NCBI GenBank assembly: GCA_000435535.1
Contig: FR884550.1
Coordinates: forward strand, 1,105-10,047
Length of the DNA stretch: 8,943 nucleotides
Direction of reading: 5' to 3'
Source of the DNA: Clostridium sp. CAG:575
GTDB lineage: Bacteria > Bacillota > Clostridia > TANB77 > CAG-508
The notes beneath the pieces are model-generated. The model was not told the DNA's origin and did no database searches. It saw only the letters and a list, made by a program, of their open reading frames with translations. The translations under genes were made by a program, and so were the position numbers. Shown in pieces: positions 1-6,227 of this stretch (the stretch's first letter is position 1; every line of letters begins with the position of its first letter).

Positions 1-667
1 AAATTGTTGCATTAATTAATTCTTCTTCTCCAAATAAGTCTCTAATTTGATCATCTGTTACAAGTCCAATTGCTCTTAATAATGTAGTAACTGGAATTTT
101 TCTTGTTCTATCAACACGTACATAGAATATATCATTTCCATCTGTTTCATATTCTAGCCATGCACCTCTTAAAGGCATAACTGTTGATGTAAAGGTTTTC
201 TTTCCTGTTTTTGTATCGAATTCTTGTGCATAATAACATCCAGGTGAACGTACTAATTGACTTACTACAACTCTTTCAGCTCCATTTATAATGAATGTTC
301 CACTATCTGTCATAAGTGGGAAATCCCCAAGATAAATTTCTTGTTCTTTAATTTCACCAGTTTCACGGTTAATTAATCTTACTTTTACGTGTAATCTTGT
401 AGAATATGTTGCGTCTCTCTCTTTTGCTTCTTCAATTGAATATTTTGTTTTGTCTTCCATGTAGTAATCAAAAAATTCAAGAACTAGATTTCCAGAATAG
501 TCTTCTATTGGAGAAATATCTTTTAATACTTCGCCTAATCCTTCTTCTACAAACCAGTCATATGAATCCTTTTGTACTTTAATTAGGTTTGGCATTTCGA
601 TAAAATCGCCAACTTTTGCAAAATCTTTTCTTGAAGCTTTTTCGTATTGAATGTCTCTAATTTTCAA
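1..667 (-). CDS. rpoB: DNA-directed RNA polymerase subunit beta, N-terminal part (partial at left edge)
   Basis: This is the beta subunit of RNA polymerase, which forms the catalytic core with beta prime. The 222 visible codons give the conserved N-terminal lobe with typical RpoB blocks: [62 protein letters not shown], and [17 protein letters not shown]. The frame is open to the window edge, so the rest of the gene (normally about 1,150-1,250 codons) lies to the left, including the active site and the rifampicin-binding region. The start is a TTG at 665-667. It lies 8 nt downstream of AGGAG in an AGGAGTGA site (673-680), and the protein begins [16 protein letters not shown], matching the usual position of the family start. 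The gene upstream is not rplL, as is common in Firmicutes, but a lemA operon. Identification is near certain; the start is well supported. Confidence 0.98.
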   Translation of the reverse strand, partial: MKIRDIQYEKASRKDFAKVGDFIEMPNLIKVQKDSYDWFVEEGLGEVLKDISPIEDYSGNLVLEFFDYYMEDKTKYSIEEAKERDATYSTRLHVKVRLINRETGEIKEQEIYLGDFPLMTDSGTFIINGAERVVVSQLVRSPGCYYAQEFDTKTGKKTFTSTVMPLRGAWLEYETDGNDIFYVRVDRTRKIPVTTLLRAIGLVTDDQIRDLFGEEELINATI

Positions 668-702
668 AAAAATCACTCCTTATTAAAATTTGAAGCAGAT
701 TT

Positions 703-738
703 AATTCTAGGAATGTGCTTTTTAGCACTTTTAGAATT
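703..738 (-). promoter_or_regulatory. Stem-loop in the rpoB 5' leader; covers the gene-free stretch 668-981
   Basis: If transcription starts near 934, rpoB has an untranslated leader of about 267 nt. Within it an outer AATTCTA/TAGAATT stem (703-709 with 732-738) and an inner GTGCT/AGCAC stem (715-719 with 724-728) enclose a four-base loop, with a small internal loop between them. No U-run follows on the minus strand, so it is not a normal intrinsic terminator. It ends about 25 nt upstream of the ribosome binding site and could affect mRNA stability or initiation; that role is inferred. The rest of 668-981 is A/T-rich, with no open frame or known riboswitch that I recognise. Confidence 0.5.
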
Positions 739-940
739 TAATTTATTTGATTTCAAGAAAAGTCCTTCTTAGAATATAATTACTTTTTTAATTTTTAACC
801 TGCCTGCTTTTCAAATTAAAAACTTAAAATTTTATTATATTTAATTCCTCTTTTCTTAAATTTTTTAACTTTGTATATTGAATTATCTCTTTTGAATTAA
901 ATTTTACTTGATATTAAAAAAGTGTATAAATTCACAATAT

Positions 941-970
941 ATAATAACACAATTTTTCTACGGAAGTCAA
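941..970 (-). promoter_or_regulatory. Probable sigma-A promoter of rpoB
   Basis: On the minus strand TTGACT (965-970) is followed, after 18 bases, by TATTAT (941-946). These are five of six and five of six matches to the vegetative consensus. Transcription would start near 934. The -35 box lies only 11 bp beyond the stop codon of the upstream membrane-protein gene, and I see no terminator between them, so read-through from the lemA operon into rpoB is possible. Confidence 0.6.
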
Positions 971-981
971 GCTTTTTGTGA

Positions 982-1434
982 TTATTTTAAACTTTTAATT
1001 ACAATATATATACCAATAGCCCAAAATATTAGTGAAATAACTAACAAAAGCATTTCTTTTTGTACTATTGCAAAATAATCAAATACTAATAAAAAGCCAA
1101 ACCAAAACAATAAAAATCCCCACATATATATTTTTGAAAGAGCATTATCCGCCACATCTAATTTTTCCTGAGTATTAAATACTTCTTCAGCTGATACACT
1201 ATTATCTTTAATTCCCTTTTTCCAATTTAATCCTTTTATCAAAGACACAATTCCTCTTATTAATATAGTCATTCCACAGACAAAAAAAGGAATAATAACA
1301 ATTCTAGTTGTAGAATCTACAGTTCTTATAAATCCCAATATACACAAAAATGTAAAAATAGAACCAACTATTATTGTTATAACCCCTTGAATAACATTTC
1401 CAACCCACAATTCAATATTATCATTTCTTTTCAT
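982..1434 (-). CDS. Hypothetical four-helix membrane protein
   Basis: I do not recognise the family of this 150-residue protein. It is strongly hydrophobic, with four likely membrane helices at about residues 12-36, 44-66, 103-124 and 127-147. A hydrophilic loop lies between helices 2 and 3 (about 67-102), starting with the basic GLNWKKGIKD segment and then becoming acidic. The ends are short, with a basic start (MKRND) and a basic C-terminus (KSLK). No catalytic or cofactor motif is visible. The start ATG follows an AAAGGGATG stretch, a modest ribosome binding site. It is the last gene of an apparent operon, 73 bp after the DUF2207 gene and in the same direction, so a role with the LemA/DUF2207 pair at the membrane is a reasonable inference. 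It is clearly coding: the hydrophobic segments are well separated and the frame fills the gap between its neighbours. Confidence 0.8.
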   Translation of the reverse strand: MKRNDNIELWVGNVIQGVITIIVGSIFTFLCILGFIRTVDSTTRIVIIPFFVCGMTILIRGIVSLIKGLNWKKGIKDNSVSAEEVFNTQEKLDVADNALSKIYMWGFLLFWFGFLLVFDYFAIVQKEMLLLVISLIFWAIGIYIVIKSLK

Positions 1435-1507
1435 ATTTTTTCATCCCTTTATATACCATAAAAACTAATACATCATCAATTTAAATTTATTAAATCTTAG
1501 GAGAAGA

Positions 1508-3487
1508 TTACCAAGAACCTCCTCCTCCACCTCCTGAGCCGCCTCCTGATGAGCCGCCTCCTGATGAGCTTCCTCCACTATCACTTGAAGGACTTGACGA
1601 CATTACTGTTGTAGCTGACTGCATTGTTGTATTCATAAATGTTCCAAAAGAATGTATATTAAATTCATCTCTAGAATCATACCAGTTAGGAGCTTGAAGT
1701 GCTATTGTCTCAAACTGATTAATCCAAACATCTGATACTCCTAAAGCATACGTATATGGTAATATGTCATAAAAATATTCTGGATTTTGAAATACCAAAC
1801 TTTCTAATTGTGGCTTTTCTGCTGTTTCAAGAAATCTTTTAAATCCTCTTAATTTACCTAATATCTCATTTCCATATTGTGTTCTTTTAGGCATTATTTT
1901 AGTAAAGAATACAATAATAGCTATACTAATTATGCCAATAACATACATTACAATGTACATAGTATTTTGTACTAAAATTGGTAACATCATAAATGCCCAT
2001 GGCACACCACCAAAACCTAGTCCCCAAATTACTCCAAATAATTTAGGTATTTTAATAGTTCCAATTAATGAACCAATTAAAATTGAAAATCCTATTCCTG
2101 GAAATATCAAAACAAAAGGTAATGTTTCAATCTCACCACATTCTATTATTGGTTTAATAGTTATCATAATAAATATTCCTATAATCATAAAAATCAACCA
2201 TTTTATTTTTTTACTAGCTGATGATTCGAATATTTTTTCTTTATTTTCTTTAGAATTAAGTTTTGATTTTATTTCATTTAATGTCAAATAAAAACTATCA
2301 TATAAATCCTCTTCAGTCACAGAAGTTTTTATACTTCCATTATTTACAGACATTCCAATTGCTTCTTGAAAACTGATTTTTTCACCATTTTTCTTTGCTT
2401 CCTGCATTATCTCTTTAGCTTTATTCATATCAATTGAATGTTTCTTTTCTCTAAACAATCCATCAAAAAAAATCTTTTCACCTTCATTATTACCATCATA
2501 TTCTTTTATTTTAGTAATTTTGAATCCTTTAGATTTTCTAAATAATCCATAATTTTCTGTTTCTTCAATTTTCAAATAGCCTTTATTAGCTAAATATATT
2601 AATAATGAAACTACACTCTCTGTATTAGCTGAACCTTCATATAAAAATCCCACTTCTGCAGAATTATATCCTTCTGGTGGATAAAACTCCACTGTTTCAA
2701 TTATTTCATCATCCTTTCCATACTTAGCCCATAACACATATGCCATTAATACACATATTAAGCAAATTGCAATAACAATAATAGAATACATATCTATATT
2801 TGAACTTGCTCCTACAAAATACCCCTCTGGCAATGTAAGTCTTATTGTTAGTGCTTGTCCAGATGATAACACTTTTTGTAAACTACCTGTAATAACATTT
2901 TCATTCACATTATAAGAAATATTTGAACTATCTGTAGAACCAACATTTCCACTTGAAAATCCTAACAATGATTTATCAAATGATTTAGGCATTGTAACTC
3001 TAAATTTTACACTTTTTATACTTGTATCCCATTCACTTCCTATTAAATTAAAATATAATTCATCAGCATCCTTCAATGGATCTTTTCCTATATTATATTT
3101 ATACTTTATAGTATAAGAATGAGTACCTATATACGTTTGGTCACTACTTCCTATTTTAATAACTAAATATCCATTTTCTTTTGATGTTTTATAGTCTTCG
3201 CTAACAGATACATTAGAAGCTATTGCCCTATTATTAGATTTAGTTCCGTCATTTCTTATAACAGAATTCTTTAATGGAATTTTTCTATATATTCCATGTT
3301 TTGAAACATTAAAATATGCTGTTATATTTTCTGTTATATCAAATGTATTATCTTCATTAACAACAATATCAATATCATAACTTTGAATTGTATAATCACT
3401 AGAAGATGACACTGCAGAAGCTTTATTAGAAAATGCAAATACTAGTAAAAAAAACAAAGTACAAATATTTTTTAAATATTTTTTCAT
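1508..3487 (-). CDS. DUF2207 family membrane protein with Gly/Ser-rich C-terminal tail
   Basis: This 659-residue protein has the DUF2207 layout. A signal peptide (residues 1-25, ending ASA) is followed by an extracytoplasmic beta-rich domain (about 30-225), opening with QSYDIDIVVNEDNTFDITEN and including HGIYRKIPL. A membrane helix follows (about 233-254), then a cytoplasmic region beginning with the family hallmark YPPEGYNSAEVG (269-280). Further hydrophobic segments lie near 428-447, 456-477, 483-506 and 509-529. The conserved KLRGFKRFLETAE and ILPYTYALGV blocks (545-584) come last, before a low-complexity tail (about 630-659) of Ser and Gly ending GGSW. The biochemical function of the family is unknown; members are often beside lemA, as here. 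The gene starts one base after the lemA stop (TGA t ATG), with AAGGTGG as ribosome binding site inside the lemA end, so translation is probably coupled. Confidence 0.93.
   Translation of the reverse strand: MKKYLKNICTLFFLLVFAFSNKASAVSSSSDYTIQSYDIDIVVNEDNTFDITENITAYFNVSKHGIYRKIPLKNSVIRNDGTKSNNRAIASNVSVSEDYKTSKENGYLVIKIGSSDQTYIGTHSYTIKYKYNIGKDPLKDADELYFNLIGSEWDTSIKSVKFRVTMPKSFDKSLLGFSSGNVGSTDSSNISYNVNENVITGSLQKVLSSGQALTIRLTLPEGYFVGASSNIDMYSIIVIAICLICVLMAYVLWAKYGKDDEIIETVEFYPPEGYNSAEVGFLYEGSANTESVVSLLIYLANKGYLKIEETENYGLFRKSKGFKITKIKEYDGNNEGEKIFFDGLFREKKHSIDMNKAKEIMQEAKKNGEKISFQEAIGMSVNNGSIKTSVTEEDLYDSFYLTLNEIKSKLNSKENKEKIFESSASKKIKWLIFMIIGIFIMITIKPIIECGEIETLPFVLIFPGIGFSILIGSLIGTIKIPKLFGVIWGLGFGGVPWAFMMLPILVQNTMYIVMYVIGIISIAIIVFFTKIMPKRTQYGNEILGKLRGFKRFLETAEKPQLESLVFQNPEYFYDILPYTYALGVSDVWINQFETIALQAPNWYDSRDEFNIHSFGTFMNTTMQSATTVMSSSPSSDSGGSSSGGGSSGGGSGGGGGGSW
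1536..1565 (-). repeat. Two perfect 15-bp tandem repeats in the Gly/Ser tail coding region
   Basis: On the plus strand gagccgcctcctgat occurs at 1536-1550 and again at 1551-1565, followed by a degenerate third copy (gagcttcctccacta, 1566-1580). On the coding strand each unit encodes five residues of the Ser/Gly tail. The block is far richer in G and C than its surroundings. Because the unit is a multiple of three, slippage would change tail length without shifting the frame. Confidence 0.85.
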
Positions 3488-3488
3488 A

Positions 3489-4037
3489 TCATAAATCCAC
3501 CTTTACATTATTTTTTTCTTCTGCATTAGCTATAAACATATTTGCTGGTTTAAAACCAAACATTCTTGCTACTATATTACTTGGAAACACCTGAATTTTT
3601 GTATTTAAAATTCTAACTGAACCATTGTAATATTTTCTGCTATTAGCAATTTCATCTTCTACATAAGTTAAATCACGACTTAATTGTAAAAAATTTTCAC
3701 TAGCTTTCAATTCAGGATAATTTTCCGAAATTAACATTATTTTTGAAACTTCCTGTGTTAATTGTTCATTAATATTTATTTTTTTATTCATTGTCATATT
3801 TTCATAAGCATCTGTTCTCAAATTTGTTATTTGCATAAGTGTACTCTGTTCATACTTCGTATATTCCTTTACAATTTCTACCAAATTTGGAATTAAGTCC
3901 CATCTCTTCTTCAAATAAACATCCATTGTTGAAAATGCTTCTTTCACAATATTATTAGATTTCACTAAACTATTATAAGTTACCAAAAAATAAACTAATA
4001 ACAAAAAAATTATACCTATTAATATATAAAGTGCCAT
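3489..4037 (-). CDS. lemA: LemA family protein
   Basis: LemA proteins are small, mostly helical membrane-anchored proteins of uncertain function. With the start chosen here the protein has 182 residues, the usual family size. One N-terminal membrane helix (ALYILIGIIFLLLVYFLV) is followed by the hallmark YNSLVKSNNIVKEAFSTMDV, then KKRWDLIPNLVEIVKEY, and later SENYPELKASENFLQL and SRKYYNGSVRILNTKIQVFP. The frame stays open to an ATG at 4103, but I reject that start. It has no ribosome binding site, adds 22 polar residues before the membrane helix, and lies upstream of the likely transcription start. The ATG at 4035-4037 has GGGG 7 bases upstream (4045-4048). It is the first gene of the operon with the DUF2207 gene and the four-helix protein. 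Confidence 0.95.
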   Translation of the reverse strand: MALYILIGIIFLLLVYFLVTYNSLVKSNNIVKEAFSTMDVYLKKRWDLIPNLVEIVKEYTKYEQSTLMQITNLRTDAYENMTMNKKININEQLTQEVSKIMLISENYPELKASENFLQLSRDLTYVEDEIANSRKYYNGSVRILNTKIQVFPSNIVARMFGFKPANMFIANAEEKNNVKVDL

Positions 4038-4077
4038 ATTTTTTCCCCTTTTATTTTTAAATAAATCAATTAATTTC

Positions 4078-4086
4078 ATTATATCA
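4078..4086 (-). promoter_or_regulatory. Extended -10 promoter of the lemA operon
   Basis: On the minus strand TGATATAAT is a perfect extended -10 element (TGnTATAAT). The -35 region at the usual distance is weak, as is common for extended -10 promoters. Transcription would start near 4071, about 33 nt before the chosen lemA start and downstream of the alternative ATG at 4103, which supports the shorter LemA. Confidence 0.6.
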
Positions 4087-4159
4087 TAAAACTCAAAATT
4101 CATATACTATTTTTTCATTTTTGTTGAAAAATAAAACTTTAATTTTTCAGATTTCGATA

Positions 4160-4188
4160 TAGACTTTTTTTTTCATTTATAGTACAAT
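4160..4188 (+). promoter_or_regulatory. Probable sigma-A promoter of the small multidrug-export-family gene
   Basis: TAGACT (4160-4165) and TACAAT (4183-4188) are separated by exactly 17 bases, each close to consensus. Transcription would start near 4195. It is divergent from the lemA promoter, with about 75 bp between the two -10/-35 regions, so the units could share a regulator, although no operator is recognisable. Confidence 0.55.
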
Positions 4189-4234
4189 ACAAAAAGTTTA
4201 ACAAAGCACTCAAATTCGAAAGGAGAAAATAAAA

Positions 4235-4801
4235 ATGGCAAGTTTACCACTTATCGTAAAATATCTAATTATCGCTTTTGTAAGTATGGTTCCAATAGTT
4301 GAATTAAGAGGTGCTATACCTATTGCAGAAGGACTCGGCTTAGATATATTTATTTATTACCCTGTAGCAATTATATGTAACATGCTACCAGTACCAATCA
4401 TCTATTTGTTTGCTAGAAAAGTTCTTGAATGGGGCAAAGACAAAAAAATTATTGGAAAATTTTTTACATGGTGCTTAGAAAAAGGTGAAAAAGGTGGAGA
4501 AAAATTAAAAGAAACTGCTGGAAACAAAGGTATTTTCTTTGCATTGTTACTTTTTGTTGGTATACCACTTCCAGGAACAGGAGCATGGACAGGGACTTTA
4601 GCTGCAAGTTTCTTAAATCTCGACTTTAAAACAAGTGTAAGTGCTGTAGCACTAGGTGTAATTTTAGCTGGAATTATAATGTCTTTAGGTAGCAAATTTG
4701 TTGCTGTTCTAGGATGGCCTGGTTTAATAGCAATTATAGCAATTATTATAATAGCTATAATTATATCCGTTATTTTAAGTAAAAAGAAAAAAGTTAAATA
4801 A
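4235..4801 (+). CDS. Small multidrug export family membrane protein (COG2426 type)
   Basis: This 188-residue integral membrane protein matches the COG2426 / Sm_multidrug_ex family. It carries both family signatures: PIVELRGAIPIAEGLG (residues 20-35) near the first helix and VGIPLPGTGAWTGTLAAS (108-125) after a charged cytoplasmic loop (about 61-98, rich in Lys, Glu and Gly). Hydrophobic segments lie at about 5-20, 36-60, 99-111, 135-158 and 161-181, and the protein ends in a basic SKKKKVK tail. The duplicated ELRGAIP/PLPGTG re-entrant pattern suggests a transporter, but the substrate is not known and the multidrug name is inherited from the family. AAAGGAG (4219-4225) lies 9 bases before the ATG. 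It forms a single-gene transcription unit between its own promoter and terminator. Confidence 0.93.
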   Translation: MASLPLIVKYLIIAFVSMVPIVELRGAIPIAEGLGLDIFIYYPVAIICNMLPVPIIYLFARKVLEWGKDKKIIGKFFTWCLEKGEKGGEKLKETAGNKGIFFALLLFVGIPLPGTGAWTGTLAASFLNLDFKTSVSAVALGVILAGIIMSLGSKFVAVLGWPGLIAIIAIIIIAIIISVILSKKKKVK

Positions 4802-4812
4802 TTCTATATTTA

Positions 4813-4850
4813 AAAAGACAACTATTTAGTTCAAAAAATAGTTGTCTTTT
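4813..4850 (+). terminator. Strong intrinsic terminator, usable on both strands
   Basis: A perfect 15-bp stem (AAAAGACAACTATTT, 4813-4827, with its complement at 4836-4850) encloses an 8-base loop. The right arm ends in TTTT and runs on into TTTATTTAATTT. It begins 11 bp after the stop of the small export-family gene. On the minus strand the hairpin is followed by TTTTT, so it could also end transcripts from the RCC1 remnant. Confidence 0.9.
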
Positions 4851-4891
4851 ATTTAATTTCTGCCAATTTAGTATTTACTATCTTCTATTGC

Positions 4892-5416
4892 TTATAACAT
4901 TAATGGAGTTCTTATACTATAAATATTACTACCATATTCACATTGCCCATTAACATTCAGTCCCCAGACCCAAATATTTCCTTCTAAATCAATCGCTATA
5001 CTATGATCTTCTCCTGCTGATATTTCTTTAAATTTTTTATCATTTAGTATAATTTGCGGTTTACTTCTATTTTTCGTACTTCCATCTCCTAATTGTCCAT
5101 AATTATTTTTTCCCCATGTCCATAAGTTACCATCTTCATCTATTGCAAGAACATGCCCATTCTTTCCAGCAGATACTTTACTAAATCTTGTTCCTTGTTG
5201 AATTAGCTGTGGTATACTAGTTGAGCTATTCTTTCCCCATTTCCACAGATTTCCATCTGTGTCTATTGCAAAACAACACATATCTCCTGTTGCTATCTCT
5301 TTAAATTTTGCCCCTACTTTTACTTGTACTGGAACCAAACTTTTGTCTATTTCTTATTCAATTCCTAATTGTTTATTAACATTACTTCCCCATGAATATA
5401 AGTTGTCATTTTCATC
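4892..5416 (-). pseudogene. RCC1-repeat (beta-propeller) protein remnant with in-frame stop
   Basis: The frame encodes RCC1/ATS1-type repeats. The blade motif recurs as DNLYSWGSNVNKQLG, DGNLWKWGKN, DGNLWTWGKNNYGQLGDG and EGNIWVWGLNVNGQ, alternating with FKEIATGDMCCFAID, FSKVSAGKNGHVLAID and FKEISAGEDHSIAID. An RCC1 propeller needs about seven blades; only about three and a half remain. The frame is broken by a TAA at 5354-5356: repeat sequence reads through both sides of it in the same frame (KQLGIE, stop, EIDKSLVPVQVKV). A TTG at 5336-5338 could restart translation at 148 codons, but it has no good ribosome binding site and would begin mid-repeat. Homology fades upstream of 5416, with no signal peptide or start found. 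The second blade also lacks its GQLGDG part. In bacteria such proteins are often surface-exposed or secreted; the role here is unknown. Confidence 0.85.
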
Positions 5417-5510
5417 ATTAGTACGTCTCCCAACATTTTTATATAATTATCCCTCATCTTTTTATAATTATAGATTAACATTTTTTTATTTACTCATCAG
5501 CTCCACTGAG

Positions 5511-5540
5511 TTAACTTTATTATACCTTATTTGTTATACT
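5511..5540 (+). promoter_or_regulatory. Probable promoter of the XRE regulator gene
   Basis: TTAACT (5511-5516) and TATACT (5535-5540) are 18 bases apart, and TG at 5532-5533 gives an extended -10 (TGTTATACT). The transcript would start near 5547, leaving a leader of only about 10 nt that carries GGTGAT, a short ribosome binding site before the ATG at 5557. Such a short leader is common for phage-type repressor genes. Confidence 0.5.
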
Positions 5541-5556
5541 TGTATTCGGTGATTAT

Positions 5557-5799
5557 ATGTTTTTAAGTTCAGCTATAAAAATTAGAATTGAGCAATTATG
5601 CAAAGAAAAAAATATAACAATTAACAAATTATGTACTATCTGTGGAATTACACAATCAATGTTAGCCAATATAACTAGTAGGCCTAACACTAATTTAACT
5701 ATTTTAACAATTATGCGAATTTGTAGAGGATTAAATATAAATATAAGTGACTTCTTTAACTCTTCTTTATTCAATATAGATACATTAGATGATGATTAA
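5557..5799 (+). CDS. XRE/Cro-CI family helix-turn-helix regulator (small)
   Basis: This 80-residue protein is almost entirely one Cro/CI-type DNA-binding domain. Helix 1 is IKIRIEQLCKEKN (8-19), the helix-turn-helix is TINKLCTICGITQSMLANIT (21-40), then NLTILTIMRICRGLNINISDFF (46-67) forms the last two helices typical of SinR/Cro-like regulators. The tail is short and acidic (DTLDDD), without an oligomerisation or peptidase domain. It probably binds as a dimer to an operator; the target is not visible, and autoregulation is only inferred. Two stop codons in a row (TAA TAA, 5797-5802) end the frame, and the same frame then continues straight into a dinD remnant. It has its own promoter and is the only gene in the 4892-6177 island that looks intact. 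Confidence 0.85.
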   Translation: MFLSSAIKIRIEQLCKEKNITINKLCTICGITQSMLANITSRPNTNLTILTIMRICRGLNINISDFFNSSLFNIDTLDDD

Positions 5800-5802
5800 T
5801 AA

Positions 5803-6105
5803 ACAAAGCAAAAGAAAGCTGCAAAAAATGCAGGCGTTAAAAATTTTGATAAATTTCATAACTATGGTTATAAAGGACTATACAATGGTGAGACAGCCAA
5901 TGATATTGCAAAAAGAAAAGGATTAAGATATAGAGAAAATATTTTAGATAATATGGGAAGTGATGAACTTATAGTAAATCTATTTAGAATAAGGAATACA
6001 ATAAAAGAACTTGGTGGAACTATGCCAGAAGAATTACCAACACCTAAAAAGAGTTTAAAAGAATTAGAAAAAGAAAATAAAAAAATTTTAAAACCCAAAA
6101 ATTAA
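5803..6105 (+). pseudogene. dinD: DNA damage-inducible protein D, C-terminal remnant
   Basis: This open stretch of 100 codons has no start codon or ribosome binding site. It matches the C-terminal part of DinD, recognised from AAKNAGVKNFDKFHNYGYKG, LYNGETANDIAKRKGL, ILDNMGSDELIVNLFRI and then TIKELGGTMPEELPTPKKS. Full-length DinD has roughly 270-290 residues, so about the first 150 are missing. From memory of the family, about 30 residues (the part leading to THYEVGK..V) normally separate the NLFR motif from the TIKELGGTMPE motif. Here they are joined as NLFRIRNTIKELGG, which suggests an internal in-frame deletion. The remnant starts immediately after the two stop codons of the XRE gene, in the same frame, so a deletion probably joined the two. 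In enterobacteria DinD is SOS-induced and has been reported to inhibit RecA; no such function can be expected from this fragment. Confidence 0.85.
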
Positions 6106-6119
6106 AATTATAACTAATC

Positions 6120-6177
6120 TTCTTAATATTCAGTGATACACAGTAACAAAATACTAGGTACCACTAAATATTAAGAA
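6120..6177. repeat. Imperfect inverted repeat, 20-bp arms, between convergent genes
   Basis: The left arm TTCTTAATATTcAGTGaTAC (6120-6139) pairs with 6158-6177, with only two mismatches (6131/6166 and 6136/6161), around an 18-base centre. It lies 14 bp after the dinD remnant and about 50 bp from the end of the AI-2E-family gene. Neither side is followed by a U-run, so it is not a standard terminator, though it could stabilise or end transcripts. Alternatives are the ends of a small non-autonomous element or a phage/transposon scar. No target-site duplication is obvious. Confidence 0.7.
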
Positions 6178-6227
6178 TTTGAACATTTATGATACATTTT
6201 CACTACATGCTGATGTTTTTGCTTTTC

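Noticed and set aside
946..979. CACAA/TTGTG inverted repeat around the rpoB -35 box
   Set aside because: The arms are five bases with more than 20 bases between them, which is expected by chance in AT-rich DNA.
1441..1475. Possible promoter for the four-helix protein: TTGATG and TATATA on the minus strand, 18 bases apart
   Set aside because: Transcription would start within or after the ribosome binding site of that gene, so it could not drive normal translation from its ATG. Co-transcription with lemA is simpler.
1492..1510. AATCTT/AAGATT stem at the stop codon of the DUF2207 gene
   Set aside because: It has only six A/T-rich pairs, overlaps the stop codon and lacks a U-run, so it is too weak to call a terminator.
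1932..2291. Open frame of 119 codons on the plus strand
   Set aside because: It is antisense to the clearly coding DUF2207 gene, is rich in Ile, Pro and Asn as expected for a shadow of hydrophobic coding, and has no ribosome binding site.
4402..4695. Open frame of 97 codons on the minus strand
   Set aside because: It is antisense to the small export-family gene and has no recognisable domain or ribosome binding site.
5399..5500. Short minus-strand frame upstream of the RCC1 remnant, starting ATG TTA ATC TAT
   Set aside because: It is about 38 codons in a different frame from the RCC1 repeats, with no ribosome binding site and no recognisable motif. It may be a frameshifted beginning of the broken gene, but I cannot support it.
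5259..5552. Open frame of 97 codons on the plus strand
   Set aside because: It overlaps the RCC1 remnant and the XRE promoter, has low-complexity Leu/Ser/Tyr content and no ribosome binding site.
5553..6098. Two minus-strand open frames (5553-5774 and 5868-6098)
   Set aside because: They mirror the XRE gene and the dinD remnant, both of which have recognisable protein families on the plus strand.
6205..6222. ACAT/ATGT hairpin followed by TTTTT, as a plus-strand terminator after dinD
   Set aside because: The four-pair stem is too short to support a terminator call.
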